Below, piece by piece: positions 56,254-64,000 of a stretch of DNA of 64,000 bases. The position numbers and the translations under genes were made by a program. This DNA comes from Dyadobacter psychrophilus. GTDB taxonomy: Bacteria > Bacteroidota > Bacteroidia > Cytophagales > Spirosomataceae. Within the stretch, counting starts at the first letter, position 1. Each line of letters begins with the position of its first letter. The notes beneath the pieces were generated by a model. It did no database searches and had not been told where the DNA came from. It worked only from the letters and a program-made list of their open reading frames with translations. The stretch is taken from the NCBI RefSeq assembly GCF_900167945.1, contig NZ_FUZA01000003.1, forward strand, positions 124,001-188,000, read 5' to 3'.

Positions 56254-57507
56254 ATGCTGAAGAGGTTTCTATTGCTCGTTTTGGTGCTCGTTTCGCATAT
56301 CGGTCTTGCGAACCAGATTCTTGTCCCGATGGATAACACGCAGACTAATCACCTGAAAGCTTACGGGCTGGCCTATATGCTGCTGAAGGGCGAGATCGAT
56401 GTGGATTGGCTGCTCAATTATCGAGGTGGTAGCTTCAAAGTAGCTTACAGCAAGTCCATTGAAAATGAATGCAAGCTCCGCGCCATTTCCTATGAAGTTT
56501 TGTCGGAATCTGCCAATACGCAGATCGTGAGCCAGATCAGCGATCCGAATGTGAATATGGACGTCATTAAGCTGCATAAGGCCGCCAAAATCGCCGTTTA
56601 TTCACCCATCAAGATCAGTCCTTCCGAATTTGAGAATACGGATGCAGTGTTATTGGTTTTGAAATATGCTGAAATCCCCTTTGAAGTGATCTATGATGAA
56701 GAAATCCTGAAAGGAGATTTGCCCAAATACGACTGGCTGCATTTACATCACGAAGATTTTACAGGACAATTTGGTAAAAGCCTGCGACGCACAACGCCTG
56801 CTGACGTGAAAGCGCAGGAGGCGATCGCGAGCCGTTTTGGTTTTGCCAAAGTGCCACAGATGAAACTAGCCGTTGCCAAAGCAATTAAGGAGTTTTGCGC
56901 AGGCGGCGGTTTCCTATTCGCTATGTGCTCCGGTGCAGAGACCTTCGACATTGCATTGGCCGCAGAAGGCATTGACATTGTGGACAATATGGATGGCGAC
57001 GGCGTGGATCCGGATGCACAATCCAAGCTGGATTTTGAAAAAACTTTCGCATTTCAGAATTTCAAACTGCAACTGGATGAATATGAAGGAATGACGTTCT
57101 CCGACATTAATTCTTCGGCAGGCCGTTTCCGGAACTGGGGTGACGACGGCGCTTATTTTTCACTCTTCGATTTTTCCGCTAAATGGGATGTGATCCCCGC
57201 AATGCTCGTTCAGAATCATGAACATTTGGTGAGAGAATTTATGGGACAAACCACTGCTTTTTCAAAACACACCGTGAAACCAAGCGTGCTGGTGATGGGA
57301 ACGACGCCCTCATCTGACCGCTACATTTACGGTGAACTCGGCCGTGGACAATGGACATTTTACGGCGGCCACGATCCGGAAGGACGAGGCGGAGGCGGCC
57401 GCAGAATGCCAACGGATCTCAATCTTTATCCCAATTCACCTGGTTACCGGCTGATCTTGAACAATGTGTTGTTTCCGTCAGCAAGGAAGAAGAAGCGGAA
57501 AACCTAG
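56254..57507 (+). CDS. Secreted GATase1-like protein of the family often labelled asparagine synthetase B
   Basis: This 417-residue protein has a signal peptide (cut near GLANQ). The first strand is ILVPMDNTQTNHLKAYGLAY and WLLNYRGGSF follows; proteins with this start in Bacteroidota are commonly called asparagine synthetase B, but no synthetase domain is visible. The middle has KEFCAGGGFLFAMCSGAET, a nucleophile-elbow-like Cys in a class I glutamine amidotransferase or ThuA-like fold. Further on, HEHLVREFMG and GQWTFYGGHDPEGRGGGGRR resemble ThuA-type lids. Its stop codon lies inside a REP-like repeat whose hairpin serves as terminator. Confidence 0.7.
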   Translation: MLKRFLLLVLVLVSHIGLANQILVPMDNTQTNHLKAYGLAYMLLKGEIDVDWLLNYRGGSFKVAYSKSIENECKLRAISYEVLSESANTQIVSQISDPNVNMDVIKLHKAAKIAVYSPIKISPSEFENTDAVLLVLKYAEIPFEVIYDEEILKGDLPKYDWLHLHHEDFTGQFGKSLRRTTPADVKAQEAIASRFGFAKVPQMKLAVAKAIKEFCAGGGFLFAMCSGAETFDIALAAEGIDIVDNMDGDGVDPDAQSKLDFEKTFAFQNFKLQLDEYEGMTFSDINSSAGRFRNWGDDGAYFSLFDFSAKWDVIPAMLVQNHEHLVREFMGQTTAFSKHTVKPSVLVMGTTPSSDRYIYGELGRGQWTFYGGHDPEGRGGGGRRMPTDLNLYPNSPGYRLILNNVLFPSARKKKRKT

Positions 57508-57530
57508 AAACAGGGGGCCCGCTCCGGGCT
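57504..57530 (+). repeat. REP-like hairpin repeat, copy A, acting as terminator
   Basis: The unit is CTAGAAACAGG followed by a hairpin GCCCG-CTC-CGGGC and TTTT. It contains the stop codon (57505-57507) of the GATase-like gene and separates two convergent genes. The same unit, with a different stem, occurs three more times at 58.6-58.7 kb. Confidence 0.65.
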
Positions 57531-57531
57531 T

Positions 57532-58479
57532 TTACAACAGTTCCAGCTCCATTTTAATGTCGGCGCGTTTGAAGTTGTGACCGGTTAGCTCCACTTCGAC
57601 AAACCCGAGCTTTTTATAAAGGTTAATCCCGGCTGCAGAGCCTTTTTTGTTGGAGTAAAGGATTATTTTTTTCGCTCCAAGCTGGCGCGCCTTTTCGATC
57701 ACCGCATTACCCAGCAAATCCCCGATTTTCTTTCCGCGCATTTCCTTGGAAACGGTCATTTTACTCATTTCCACCACGCCAGGCGCGCCCTGTTTCAAAG
57801 CACACGTGCCAACCGGCTCTCCCTGGTAAAGCGCCATTAAGATCGCGCCGCCGTCTTTAAGGTAATATTTTTCGGGATCTTCAAGCACTTTTTCATCTTC
57901 CGGTTCCACTTCATAGGCATCCGAAATCCAGGCATAATTCAAATCGTAAAATGCTTTCGCGTGTTCGGGTGTGTAATCTATGATTTGAACTGCGAAAGTG
58001 GTTTCTTCCTGACTTAAACGCTGATAGCGATCGAAAAAGCCCTCTTTTCTAAGTTGATACTCTGTTTCGTCCATGGCGAGTAAAAGGTTGTTTGCTGTAT
58101 TTGTAATGTTTTCTGCCGCTTTGCGTATCTTTTCCCAAACGGGCTGCATTTTCCGGATCAGTAACTGCGCTTTTTCCGAAAGGCGCACCATTCGCTTCCG
58201 TTCGTCTTTCGCATCTTTAAAGGACTCAATCAATCCCTCTTTTTCCAATTCTTTTAATAGTGTAATCGTCGAGGGATGAGCATAACCGATCTCCTCAGAA
58301 AGCTCTAAAATGCTTAGTGCCGATTTCACATGCAGCGCATAAATGACCGGAAACCATTTCGGCTCAAAATCAATGTTATTCGCCTTATAAATCAGCGCCC
58401 CATCCTTCCGAAATTGGTCACTTAATTGCTGTAAGCGAGTTGAAATTGCCAATCCGCCGAGTTCGTTGAAAATGTTCAT
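57532..58479 (-). CDS. MarR-family regulator fused to a GNAT acetyltransferase
   Basis: This 315-residue fusion protein is known in many bacteria. The start at MNIFNELGGLAIST is supported by a perfect promoter 24 bases upstream; the longer frame is spurious. Residues 1-150 are a MarR winged helix (SILELSEEIGYAHPSTITLL, then KEGLIESFKDAKDERKRMVR for the wing). Residues 160-315 are a GNAT domain with the acetyl-CoA pyrophosphate loop MRGKKIGDLLGNAVIEKARQ and ILYSNKKGSAAGINLYKKLG. It probably acts as a DNA-binding sensor with acetyltransferase activity. An inverted repeat between its promoter boxes suggests autoregulation. Confidence 0.92.
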   Translation of the reverse strand: MNIFNELGGLAISTRLQQLSDQFRKDGALIYKANNIDFEPKWFPVIYALHVKSALSILELSEEIGYAHPSTITLLKELEKEGLIESFKDAKDERKRMVRLSEKAQLLIRKMQPVWEKIRKAAENITNTANNLLLAMDETEYQLRKEGFFDRYQRLSQEETTFAVQIIDYTPEHAKAFYDLNYAWISDAYEVEPEDEKVLEDPEKYYLKDGGAILMALYQGEPVGTCALKQGAPGVVEMSKMTVSKEMRGKKIGDLLGNAVIEKARQLGAKKIILYSNKKGSAAGINLYKKLGFVEVELTGHNFKRADIKMELELL

Positions 58480-58502
58480 TGAATTGTGTAAATGATAATG
58501 TT

Positions 58503-58559
58503 CAAATATACGTAGATGACTACATAAAACAAATTTATGGAGTAACTTACATCGTAAGT
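58503..58559 (-). promoter_or_regulatory. Promoter of the MarR-GNAT gene with inverted-repeat operators
   Basis: On the minus strand TTG (58532-58530), 19 bases, TATATTTG (58510-58503), a full consensus match. GTAG-ATGA-CTAC (58512-58523) lies between the boxes, where a MarR dimer would block RNA polymerase. A second repeat, ACTTAC-ATC-GTAAGT (58545-58559), lies just upstream of -33. Confidence 0.65.
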
Positions 58560-58577
58560 CCAATTGATTCAATGCTA

Positions 58578-58730
58578 ACTCCGGAGGAGTAGCCTGTTTC
58601 TAGCAAAACGATTTTGGACATGTTTCGGCTGCGGAGCAGCCTCCTGTTTAACTGGCGCCAGGAAACTCCGCCGGAGTTTGGACGGACTCGGAATAACTTT
58701 ATGCTAGAAGCAGGAGGCCCGTCCCGGGCC
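58578..58730. repeat. Cluster of REP-like hairpin repeats
   Basis: Three copies of the unit seen at 57504: minus-oriented 58578-58603 (stem ACTCC/GGAGT) and 58627-58655 (stem GGCTGC/GCAGCC), and plus-oriented 58704-58730 (stem GGCCCG/CGGGCC). Each has a CTAGAA-CAGG-like lead (relaxed to AAACAGG in the second), a stem of variable sequence and loop TCC on the unit strand. Between them are two more palindromes, CTGGCGCCAG (58652-58661) and AAACTCCG-C-CGGAGTTT (58663-58679). No ORF is supported. The stems differ while pairing is kept, which points to selection for structure. Confidence 0.65.
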
Positions 58731-58772
58731 GCGTTGAGAAGTCCTTATTGCCGCTTTAATTGTGATGCGGAC

Positions 58773-59882
58773 TTATTTCAAATAACCAACAATCAACCCG
58801 CCAGCCCTTTTTGAAGCCCCTGATCCGCCGACCAAGTTTTGCAGTGTTTGATAATCTTCCTTTTGCCGCTGATGCTTTTCTCCACCAGGCAGAATTTGCT
58901 TCAATTCACCTACGAGCAAAGCCTCATTTAAATCATCCTGAATCAACTCCCTAACCGCTTCTTTTTCTAAAATCAAATTTACCAATGAAATAAAAGGAAC
59001 GCGGATGAGGCGTTTGGCGATGGCGTAGGAAAAGGCGCTGGTTTTGTAGCAAACCACTTCGGGAACGCTGAATAATGCAGTTTCCAATGTTGCTGTTCCG
59101 GATGTTACTAATGCGGCATCGGCAATGTTTAGTAAATCGTAGGTGGATTCATAGACGATGATCGCGTTGTGCGCGGCAATGTACTTCTCGTACAACGTTT
59201 TGGGCAAGTTGCTGACGCCGGCAATCACGAACTGGTGATCCGGAAAATGAGGCTGGACGGTGAGCATAATGTCCAGCATGCCGATGATTTCTTGCTGGCG
59301 ACTGCCTGGGAGCAATGCGATAACGGGCTTATCTGGTCGCAAATTATGCTTTTCGCGAAATGTTGGATCGGGTTTGAATGCAGTGATCGCGTCCATCAGC
59401 GGATTGCCGACGTAATCCACTTTATAATCAAACTTTTTATAAAAATCGATTTCAAACGGGAAGATCACGAACATGTGATCCACATTCTGTTTGATCTTCA
59501 AAGCACGCTTCTGATTCCAGGCCCAGACTTTTGGTGAAATATAATAGAACACTTTCAAGCCCTTTGACTTTGCAAAAGATGCAATACGCAGATTAAAACC
59601 GGGGTAATCGATCAGGATCAATGCGTCGGGCTTGTATTCCAGGATATCCGCTTTGCATTTTTTGAGAAAACCAGAGATTTTGTGCAGGTTAAGGGCCACT
59701 TCCAGGAAACCCATGAAAGCAGTATCCTTATAATGCGTGACCAGGTCCATGCCTGCGGCTGCCATCATATCACCTCCCCAGCCGCGGAACTGCGCATCGG
59801 GATCATTCTCACGGATTCCGCCGATAAGGTTGGAACCATGCAAATCTCCCGAACGCTCTCCTGCAATGAGGTAATATTTCAT
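58773..59882 (-). CDS. lpxB: Lipid-A-disaccharide synthase
   Basis: This GT19 glycosyltransferase joins UDP-diacylglucosamine and lipid X to the lipid A disaccharide at the inner face of the inner membrane. In 369 residues the N-terminal AGERSGDLHGSNLIGGIREN and FRGWGGDMMAAAGM are diagnostic. ILIDYPGFNLRIA, YYISPKVWAWNQKRA, LLPGSRQQEI and the UDP-binding TSGTATLETALFSVPEVVCY follow. It lies 20 bases after queD in the same direction. Together with hldD on the other strand it shows the organism makes lipopolysaccharide besides its presumed sphingolipids. Confidence 0.96.
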   Translation of the reverse strand: MKYYLIAGERSGDLHGSNLIGGIRENDPDAQFRGWGGDMMAAAGMDLVTHYKDTAFMGFLEVALNLHKISGFLKKCKADILEYKPDALILIDYPGFNLRIASFAKSKGLKVFYYISPKVWAWNQKRALKIKQNVDHMFVIFPFEIDFYKKFDYKVDYVGNPLMDAITAFKPDPTFREKHNLRPDKPVIALLPGSRQQEIIGMLDIMLTVQPHFPDHQFVIAGVSNLPKTLYEKYIAAHNAIIVYESTYDLLNIADAALVTSGTATLETALFSVPEVVCYKTSAFSYAIAKRLIRVPFISLVNLILEKEAVRELIQDDLNEALLVGELKQILPGGEKHQRQKEDYQTLQNLVGGSGASKRAGGLIVGYLK

Positions 59883-59902
59883 CTGGACTAGTCAGTTGGC
59901 GA

Positions 59903-60322
59903 TTATTCGCCGTAATACTCTACAAAATTCTTTGGTGTTTCAACAAGCTTAATATAATGCAGCTTAGCGTTCGGGGATGCCTCAGCAATGGCTGGCGCAA
60001 GGATATTCCATATTTCGTAGACAAATATTTCGCAGGACGCCATTTTTCCCTGCATAAAATCAACATCCAGGTTCAGATTCTTATGATCTACTTTATCCAC
60101 AACTTTTTCCTTCACAATATCACCCAGCACTTTCAGATCGATCACAAAACCGGTGTCCGGGTCAGGCTTTCCTTTTACAGTAACAATCAGCTCAAAATTG
60201 TGTCCATGCCAGTTGTTGTTGGCGCAAGGGCCGAAAACTTCCTGGTTTTTTTCCTCAGACCAAGCCGGATTGAAAAGCCGGTGGGCTGCGTTGAAATGCT
60301 CTTTTCTTGTTACGTAAATCAT
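59903..60322 (-). CDS. queD: 6-carboxy-5,6,7,8-tetrahydropterin synthase
   Basis: This enzyme makes carboxytetrahydropterin from dihydroneopterin triphosphate in queuosine (preQ0) synthesis. It is a 139-residue protein with the start at MIYVTRKEHFNAAHRL. Zinc ligands are H14, H39 and H41 (NWHGHNFEL), and the catalytic Cys is C33 in FGPCANNN. An AAGGAGG at the right distance sets the start and excludes the 23 extra upstream codons. It overlaps nothing and is divergent from hldD; lpxB follows in the same direction. Confidence 0.94.
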   Translation of the reverse strand: MIYVTRKEHFNAAHRLFNPAWSEEKNQEVFGPCANNNWHGHNFELIVTVKGKPDPDTGFVIDLKVLGDIVKEKVVDKVDHKNLNLDVDFMQGKMASCEIFVYEIWNILAPAIAEASPNAKLHYIKLVETPKNFVEYYGE

Positions 60323-60331
60323 AAATCTTCT

Positions 60332-60338
60332 CCTCCTT
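60332..60338 (-). promoter_or_regulatory. Shine-Dalgarno of queD
   Basis: AAGGAGG on the minus strand, 9 bases before the ATG at 60322. It decides the start of queD. Confidence 0.75.
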
Positions 60339-60436
60339 GATAAATAGGGTACAAAATTACATCTTGTATCCGTAGTTTTGCAGTTTAACAAGAGGATAAC
60401 AAAAAAAATGCTATCATTAAAAATATAATCTCTCCC

Positions 60437-61402
60437 ATGATTATCGTAACAGGTGCAGCCGGATTCATTGGCAGCGGGCTTATCAGCCGCTTAAATCAGG
60501 ACGGTTTCAAAAGCATTATTGCAGTAGATGATTTTTCCAAGATCGAGAAAGCAGAAAACCTTGAAGGAAAAACAATTCAGGAAAAGGTAGAAAGGGCCGA
60601 GCTCTTCAACTGGCTCGATCAAAACAACCGCGATGTTGAATTCATTTTCCACATCGGCGCCCGGACGGACACTACTGAATTTGACAGAGATATATTCGAA
60701 GAGCTGAATGTTAGTTATTCCAAACAAATCTGGGAGAAATGCGTCGCTTACCAGATTCCGCTCGTATACGCCTCATCAGCAGCTACCTATGGCTTGGGTG
60801 AGCATGGTTACGATGATAATGAGTCCACATTGTCGCAACTCAAACCGCTTAATCCTTACGGTGATTCCAAGAATGAATTTGATATCTGGGCATTGCAGCA
60901 AGAAAAAAAGCCGTTTTTCTGGGCTGGTTTGAAGTTTTTCAATGTATATGGTCCTAACGAATATCATAAGGGCAGAATGGCATCCGTGGTGATGCATGCT
61001 TATAATCAGATCAATAAAACAGAGAAAATGAAGCTTTTCCGCTCGCATAACCCTGATTTTAAAGATGGTGAGCAGATGCGTGATTTTATTTATGTAAAAG
61101 ACCTGATCGATGTTTGTATTTTCTTTATGCATCACCGCAAAAATTCAGGCATTTACAACCTCGGAAGCGGTCGTGCACGGACATTTAAGGACCTGGTAAC
61201 AAGCACATTCAATGCGATGGGCAAGACGCCGGACATTTCGTATATAGATACGCCGGAAGATATCCGCGATAAATACCAGTATTTCACACAAGCGAACATG
61301 AGTAAACTTCGCTCTATCGGTTTCACACGTCCATTTACATCATTGGAAGACGGAATTGACGACTATGTGAAGAACTATCTTTCAACGGGAGCTTACCTAT
61401 AA
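60437..61402 (+). CDS. hldD: ADP-L-glycero-D-manno-heptose 6-epimerase
   Basis: This SDR enzyme makes ADP-L-glycero-D-manno-heptose for the LPS inner core. It has 321 residues. The NADP loop is VTGAAGFIGSGL and YASSAATYGLGEHGY follows. Catalytic Y141 and K145 are in NPYGDSKNEFD, and VYGPNEYHKGRMASV is the RfaD/HldD signature. The C-terminal YIDTPEDIRDKYQYFTQA is also diagnostic. A TAGTTTTG at 60373-60380 matches the -7 consensus (64-57 bases before the start). The gene is divergent from queD. Confidence 0.95.
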   Translation: MIIVTGAAGFIGSGLISRLNQDGFKSIIAVDDFSKIEKAENLEGKTIQEKVERAELFNWLDQNNRDVEFIFHIGARTDTTEFDRDIFEELNVSYSKQIWEKCVAYQIPLVYASSAATYGLGEHGYDDNESTLSQLKPLNPYGDSKNEFDIWALQQEKKPFFWAGLKFFNVYGPNEYHKGRMASVVMHAYNQINKTEKMKLFRSHNPDFKDGEQMRDFIYVKDLIDVCIFFMHHRKNSGIYNLGSGRARTFKDLVTSTFNAMGKTPDISYIDTPEDIRDKYQYFTQANMSKLRSIGFTRPFTSLEDGIDDYVKNYLSTGAYL

Positions 61403-61498
61403 ATCCGCATTTTTGTGTATTTTTGATGTTCTCAATAAACTCAATCCCCGTTCTCTGTGTTACTGTAATACGAAACACAGTGTGATAATTATTAGACT

Positions 61499-62950
61499 AT
61501 GAGCAAAGAAGATGAATTGTTGGAGGAAATCACCAGTTCGGAATACAAATATGGTTTTGTAACTGATATTGAAGCAGATGAAGCTCCTATGGGGCTGAAT
61601 GATGATATTGTCAGGTTTATTTCAGCCAAAAAAAATGAACCGGAATGGATGCTTGCGTGGCGTTTGAAAGCTTATCATTTATGGCTGACTATGGCTGAAC
61701 CCAAGTGGCCGAACGTGCATTATCCAAAAATCGATTTTCAGGCAATCAAATATTATTCGGCGCCTAAAAAGAAAAAACAAGTTGACAGTCTGGACGACAT
61801 AGATCCGGAATTGCGTGACACTTTTGAGCGTCTGGGAATTTCTCTTAACGAACAAAAAAGGCTTTCAGGCGTTTCTATCGCTGTTGATGCAGTAATGGAC
61901 TCTGAATCGGTTTTTACAACATTTAAGGAGTCGCTGAAAGAAAAAGGAATCATTTTCTGCTCGATCAGTGAAGCCATACGTGAACATCCGGCATTGGTTC
62001 AAAAATATCTGGGATCGGTTGTCCCGCCAAAGGACAACTATTATGCAGCTTTGAATTCAGCTGTGTTCTCTGACGGATCGTTTGTATACATTCCAAAAGG
62101 CGTTCGCTGCCCGATGGAGCTTTCCACTTATTTCCGTATCAATGCTGCCGGAACAGGACAGTTTGAACGCACATTGATCATTGGCGATGCCGATAGTCAC
62201 GTGAGTTATCTGGAAGGTTGTACAGCGCCAATGCGTGACGAAAATCAATTGCACGCTGCGGTTGTGGAAATCTTCGCGCACGAAAATGCGAATGTTAAAT
62301 ATTCAACCGTTCAAAACTGGTATCCGGGTGATAAAGACGGCAAAGGCGGGATTTATAACTTTGTAACCAAACGCGGTCTTTGCGACGGCGCAGGTTCGAA
62401 AATCTCCTGGACGCAGGTTGAAACCGGCTCAGCGATCACTTGGAAATATCCTTCTGTGATCCTGAAAGGCGATAATTCGATTGGTGAATTTTATTCCGTT
62501 GCGGTTACCAATAACATGCAACAAGCTGATACGGGAACGAAAATGATCCATATCGGAAAGAATACCAAAAGCCGCATTGTTTCAAAAGGAATTTCAGCTG
62601 GTAAGAGCCAGAATTCATACAGAGGACTTGTTCAGGTTTTCAAGAAAGCCGAAAAAGCGCGTAACTTCTCACAGTGCGACTCCCTTTTACTAGGCGACAA
62701 ATGCGGCGCGCATACTTTCCCATACATTGAAGTAAGCAACCCATCTGCAACGGTTGAGCACGAAGCTACAACTTCGAAAATTGGTGAGGACATTCTTTTC
62801 TATTGCAACCAGCGCGGAATCCCGACAGAACAAGCCGTTGCGTTGATCGTAAATGGTTATGCAAAAGAAGTGTTGAACCAGCTCCCGATGGAGTTTGCGG
62901 TGGAAGCGCAGAAATTACTGGAAATCAGTTTGGAAGGCAGCGTAGGTTAA
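61499..62950 (+). CDS. sufB: Fe-S cluster assembly scaffold protein SufB
   Basis: This is the SufB subunit of the SufBC2D scaffold that builds Fe-S clusters. The 483 residues equal the family. Diagnostic parts are [60 protein letters not shown], the core Cys in [18 protein letters not shown] and [20 protein letters not shown]. Candidate -7 box TATTTTTG lies at 61418-61425, 74 bases upstream. No sufC or sufD follows directly: the next gene is a cation antiporter after a strong terminator, so sufB stands alone here, separate from its partners. Confidence 0.96.
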   Translation: MSKEDELLEEITSSEYKYGFVTDIEADEAPMGLNDDIVRFISAKKNEPEWMLAWRLKAYHLWLTMAEPKWPNVHYPKIDFQAIKYYSAPKKKKQVDSLDDIDPELRDTFERLGISLNEQKRLSGVSIAVDAVMDSESVFTTFKESLKEKGIIFCSISEAIREHPALVQKYLGSVVPPKDNYYAALNSAVFSDGSFVYIPKGVRCPMELSTYFRINAAGTGQFERTLIIGDADSHVSYLEGCTAPMRDENQLHAAVVEIFAHENANVKYSTVQNWYPGDKDGKGGIYNFVTKRGLCDGAGSKISWTQVETGSAITWKYPSVILKGDNSIGEFYSVAVTNNMQQADTGTKMIHIGKNTKSRIVSKGISAGKSQNSYRGLVQVFKKAEKARNFSQCDSLLLGDKCGAHTFPYIEVSNPSATVEHEATTSKIGEDILFYCNQRGIPTEQAVALIVNGYAKEVLNQLPMEFAVEAQKLLEISLEGSVG

Positions 62951-62985
62951 TGCTGTAAAGCCACTTTTTATAGGATTGCCCCAAT

Positions 62986-63013
62986 AAAGCCTTTGATTCG
63001 TCAAAGGCTTTTT
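62986..63013 (+). terminator. Intrinsic terminator after sufB
   Basis: A perfect 11-bp stem AAAGCCTTTGA (62986-62996 with 63001-63011), TTCG tetraloop and T-run. It lies 36 bases after the sufB stop. Confidence 0.92.
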
Positions 63014-63056
63014 GTATTTTATTGATCTAAAGAAATTAGCCACTAAGCCCAACCAT

Positions 63057-64000
63057 ATGACGCACGTTCCGCAACTAATTATCGACCTTTCACTAATACT
63101 CACGATGGCGGGTATCATTACCCTAATTTTCAAGAAATTGAAACAGCCCATCGTGTTAGGATATATACTGGCCGGATTACTTGTAGGTCCTAATTTCAAC
63201 CTTTTTCCGACTATTACCGACATCAAAACCATTGAAATATGGGCTGAAATCGGTGTTATCTTCTTGCTGTTCAATTTAGGTCTCGAATTTAGTTTCAAAA
63301 AGCTCGTTAAAGTTGGGAACACCGCTGCTATAACGGGTTTGTTCGAAGTAGGAATGATGCTTGCGACGGGTTTTACAACGGGGCAGTTGTTAGGCTGGAG
63401 CAAAACGGACAGCCTTTTCCTCGGCGGTATAATCGCCATTTCTTCAACCACTATCATCTTTCGTGCATTTGATGAATTAGGTCTTAAAACACAGAAATTC
63501 ACGCGCGTCGTGCTGGGAATTCTGGTCATTGAAGATCTTACCGCGGTTTTGTTAATGGTGTTGCTTTCAACATTGTCCATCAGCCAGCAATTCGCAGGCA
63601 TGGAGTTGTTGCAATCCATACTTAAACTGTTTTTCTTCCTGACGCTCTGGTTTTTGGGAGGCATATTTCTCTTCCCCACTCTGCTCAGGCGTTACCGCAA
63701 GCTGATGAACGACGAAAGTGTTTTGATCACATCCGTTGCATTATGCTTTGGAATGGTGTTTCTGGTGACGCAGGCAGGTTTTTCGGCAGCGCTTGGCGCA
63801 TTTATCATGGGCTCTATCCTTGCCGAAACCACACACGCAGAGAAGATTGAACATTTGCTAAAACCGCTGAAAGATCTTTTTGGCGCTGTGTTCTTTATAT
63901 CTGTTGGAATGCTGATTAATCCAGGCTTATTAGTCGAATATGCATTGCCTACGGCGATTTTAGTTTTGGTTGTGATATTGGGTAAAACAACCTTCGTGTC
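63057..64000 (+). CDS. CPA2-family cation:proton antiporter (KefB/RosB type), cut by the window edge
   Basis: The open frame starts at ATG 63057 (MTHVPQLIIDLSLILT) and continues past the right edge; 314 residues are visible. Ten hydrophobic helices can be traced. Family features are QPIVLGYILAGLLVGP, FLLFNLGLEFSFKKL, IAISSTTIIFRAFDELGL and LVIEDLTAVLL with the ion-binding acidic pair E-D. Also AALGAFIMGSILAETTHAEK and FGAVFFISVGMLINPG. It exchanges K+ or Na+ for protons. A C-terminal TrkA-N domain is common in this family but lies outside the window. Confidence 0.92.
   Translation, partial: MTHVPQLIIDLSLILTMAGIITLIFKKLKQPIVLGYILAGLLVGPNFNLFPTITDIKTIEIWAEIGVIFLLFNLGLEFSFKKLVKVGNTAAITGLFEVGMMLATGFTTGQLLGWSKTDSLFLGGIIAISSTTIIFRAFDELGLKTQKFTRVVLGILVIEDLTAVLLMVLLSTLSISQQFAGMELLQSILKLFFFLTLWFLGGIFLFPTLLRRYRKLMNDESVLITSVALCFGMVFLVTQAGFSAALGAFIMGSILAETTHAEKIEHLLKPLKDLFGAVFFISVGMLINPGLLVEYALPTAILVLVVILGKTTFV

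Noticed and set aside
58578..58730. Hairpin repeat cluster considered as a CRISPR array
   Set aside because: Copies are in both orientations, spacers are not of equal size, and no cas gene is near.
58614..58814. 66-codon plus-strand frame across the hairpin repeats
   Set aside because: Its sequence is made of the repeats themselves; a coding role is unlikely.
62915..63679. 254-codon minus-strand frame at the right edge
   Set aside because: It is opposite the real cation:proton antiporter gene (63057 onward), whose helices and motifs are intact.

Overview
The window reads as a chromosomal segment of a Bacteroidota bacterium, most likely of order Cytophagales (Dyadobacter/Spirosoma-like; the genus is inferred from overall gene content, no marker gene is present). 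Support comes from a type IX secretion sorting domain, DUF5686, DUF4142, DUF4833 and SdiA-regulated-like proteins, several promoters of the Bacteroidota TTG-N19-TAnnTTTG type, start codons mostly lacking Shine-Dalgarno sequences, and lipid A/heptose plus sphingolipid genes together. I saw no rRNA, tRNA, CRISPR array, transposase, integrase or prophage gene.

Layout. 1-6.1 kb: small secreted or membrane proteins, a T9SS cargo protein, a LuxR-type response regulator, an aldo/keto reductase and an unlisted 50-residue membrane ORF. 6.1-11.5 kb: an ArnT/PMT-like glycosyltransferase and a three-gene phosphorelay (PAS protein with a lone HisKA-like domain, CheY-like receiver, hybrid kinase). 11.6-12.6 kb: two small stress-type genes. 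12.6-23.0 kb: a tight five-gene minus-strand operon coding for a GAF protein with a divergent cyclase-like C-terminus, an HD domain fused to a Pycsar-type (DUF5706) membrane effector domain, polyphosphate kinase, an SdiA-regulated-like lipoprotein and a giant phosphoesterase/outer-membrane barrel lipoprotein whose middle carries kinase-like motifs. 23.0-24.3 kb: type II NADH dehydrogenase.

24.4-38.5 kb: a 14-gene, almost gap-free minus-strand run that I read as a sphingolipid supercluster. It starts with serine palmitoyltransferase, a GNAT-type putative ceramide synthase and an SDR-type putative ceramide reductase. It continues with a DUF5686 outer-membrane protein, a nucleotidyltransferase, an ATP-grasp enzyme, a CDP-alcohol phosphatidyltransferase, a flippase-like membrane protein, a HAD phosphatase, a PfkB kinase, DUF4833, a fatty-acid hydroxylase, CmoA and a membrane methyltransferase. 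The likely logic is ceramide backbone, then an activated polar head group, then tailoring; the head group is not known.

39.0-45.2 kb: a TetR-controlled RND efflux operon with an 18-base motif in front of both tolC and tetR. 45.4-49.8 kb: ackA-pta and apbE. 49.9-57.5 kb: two small membrane proteins, an amidase, an unknown polytopic protein, a Tat-exported lyase-like protein, a decayed alpha/beta hydrolase and a secreted GATase-like protein. 57.5-64.0 kb: a MarR-GNAT fusion with a textbook promoter, a cluster of REP-like hairpin repeats, lpxB, queD, hldD, sufB and a truncated CPA2 antiporter at the right edge.

The best candidates for undescribed biology are the head-group half of the sphingolipid cluster and the GAF/HD-PycTM/Ppk1 operon; the hairpin repeats around 57.5-58.7 kb are the most striking non-coding signal.
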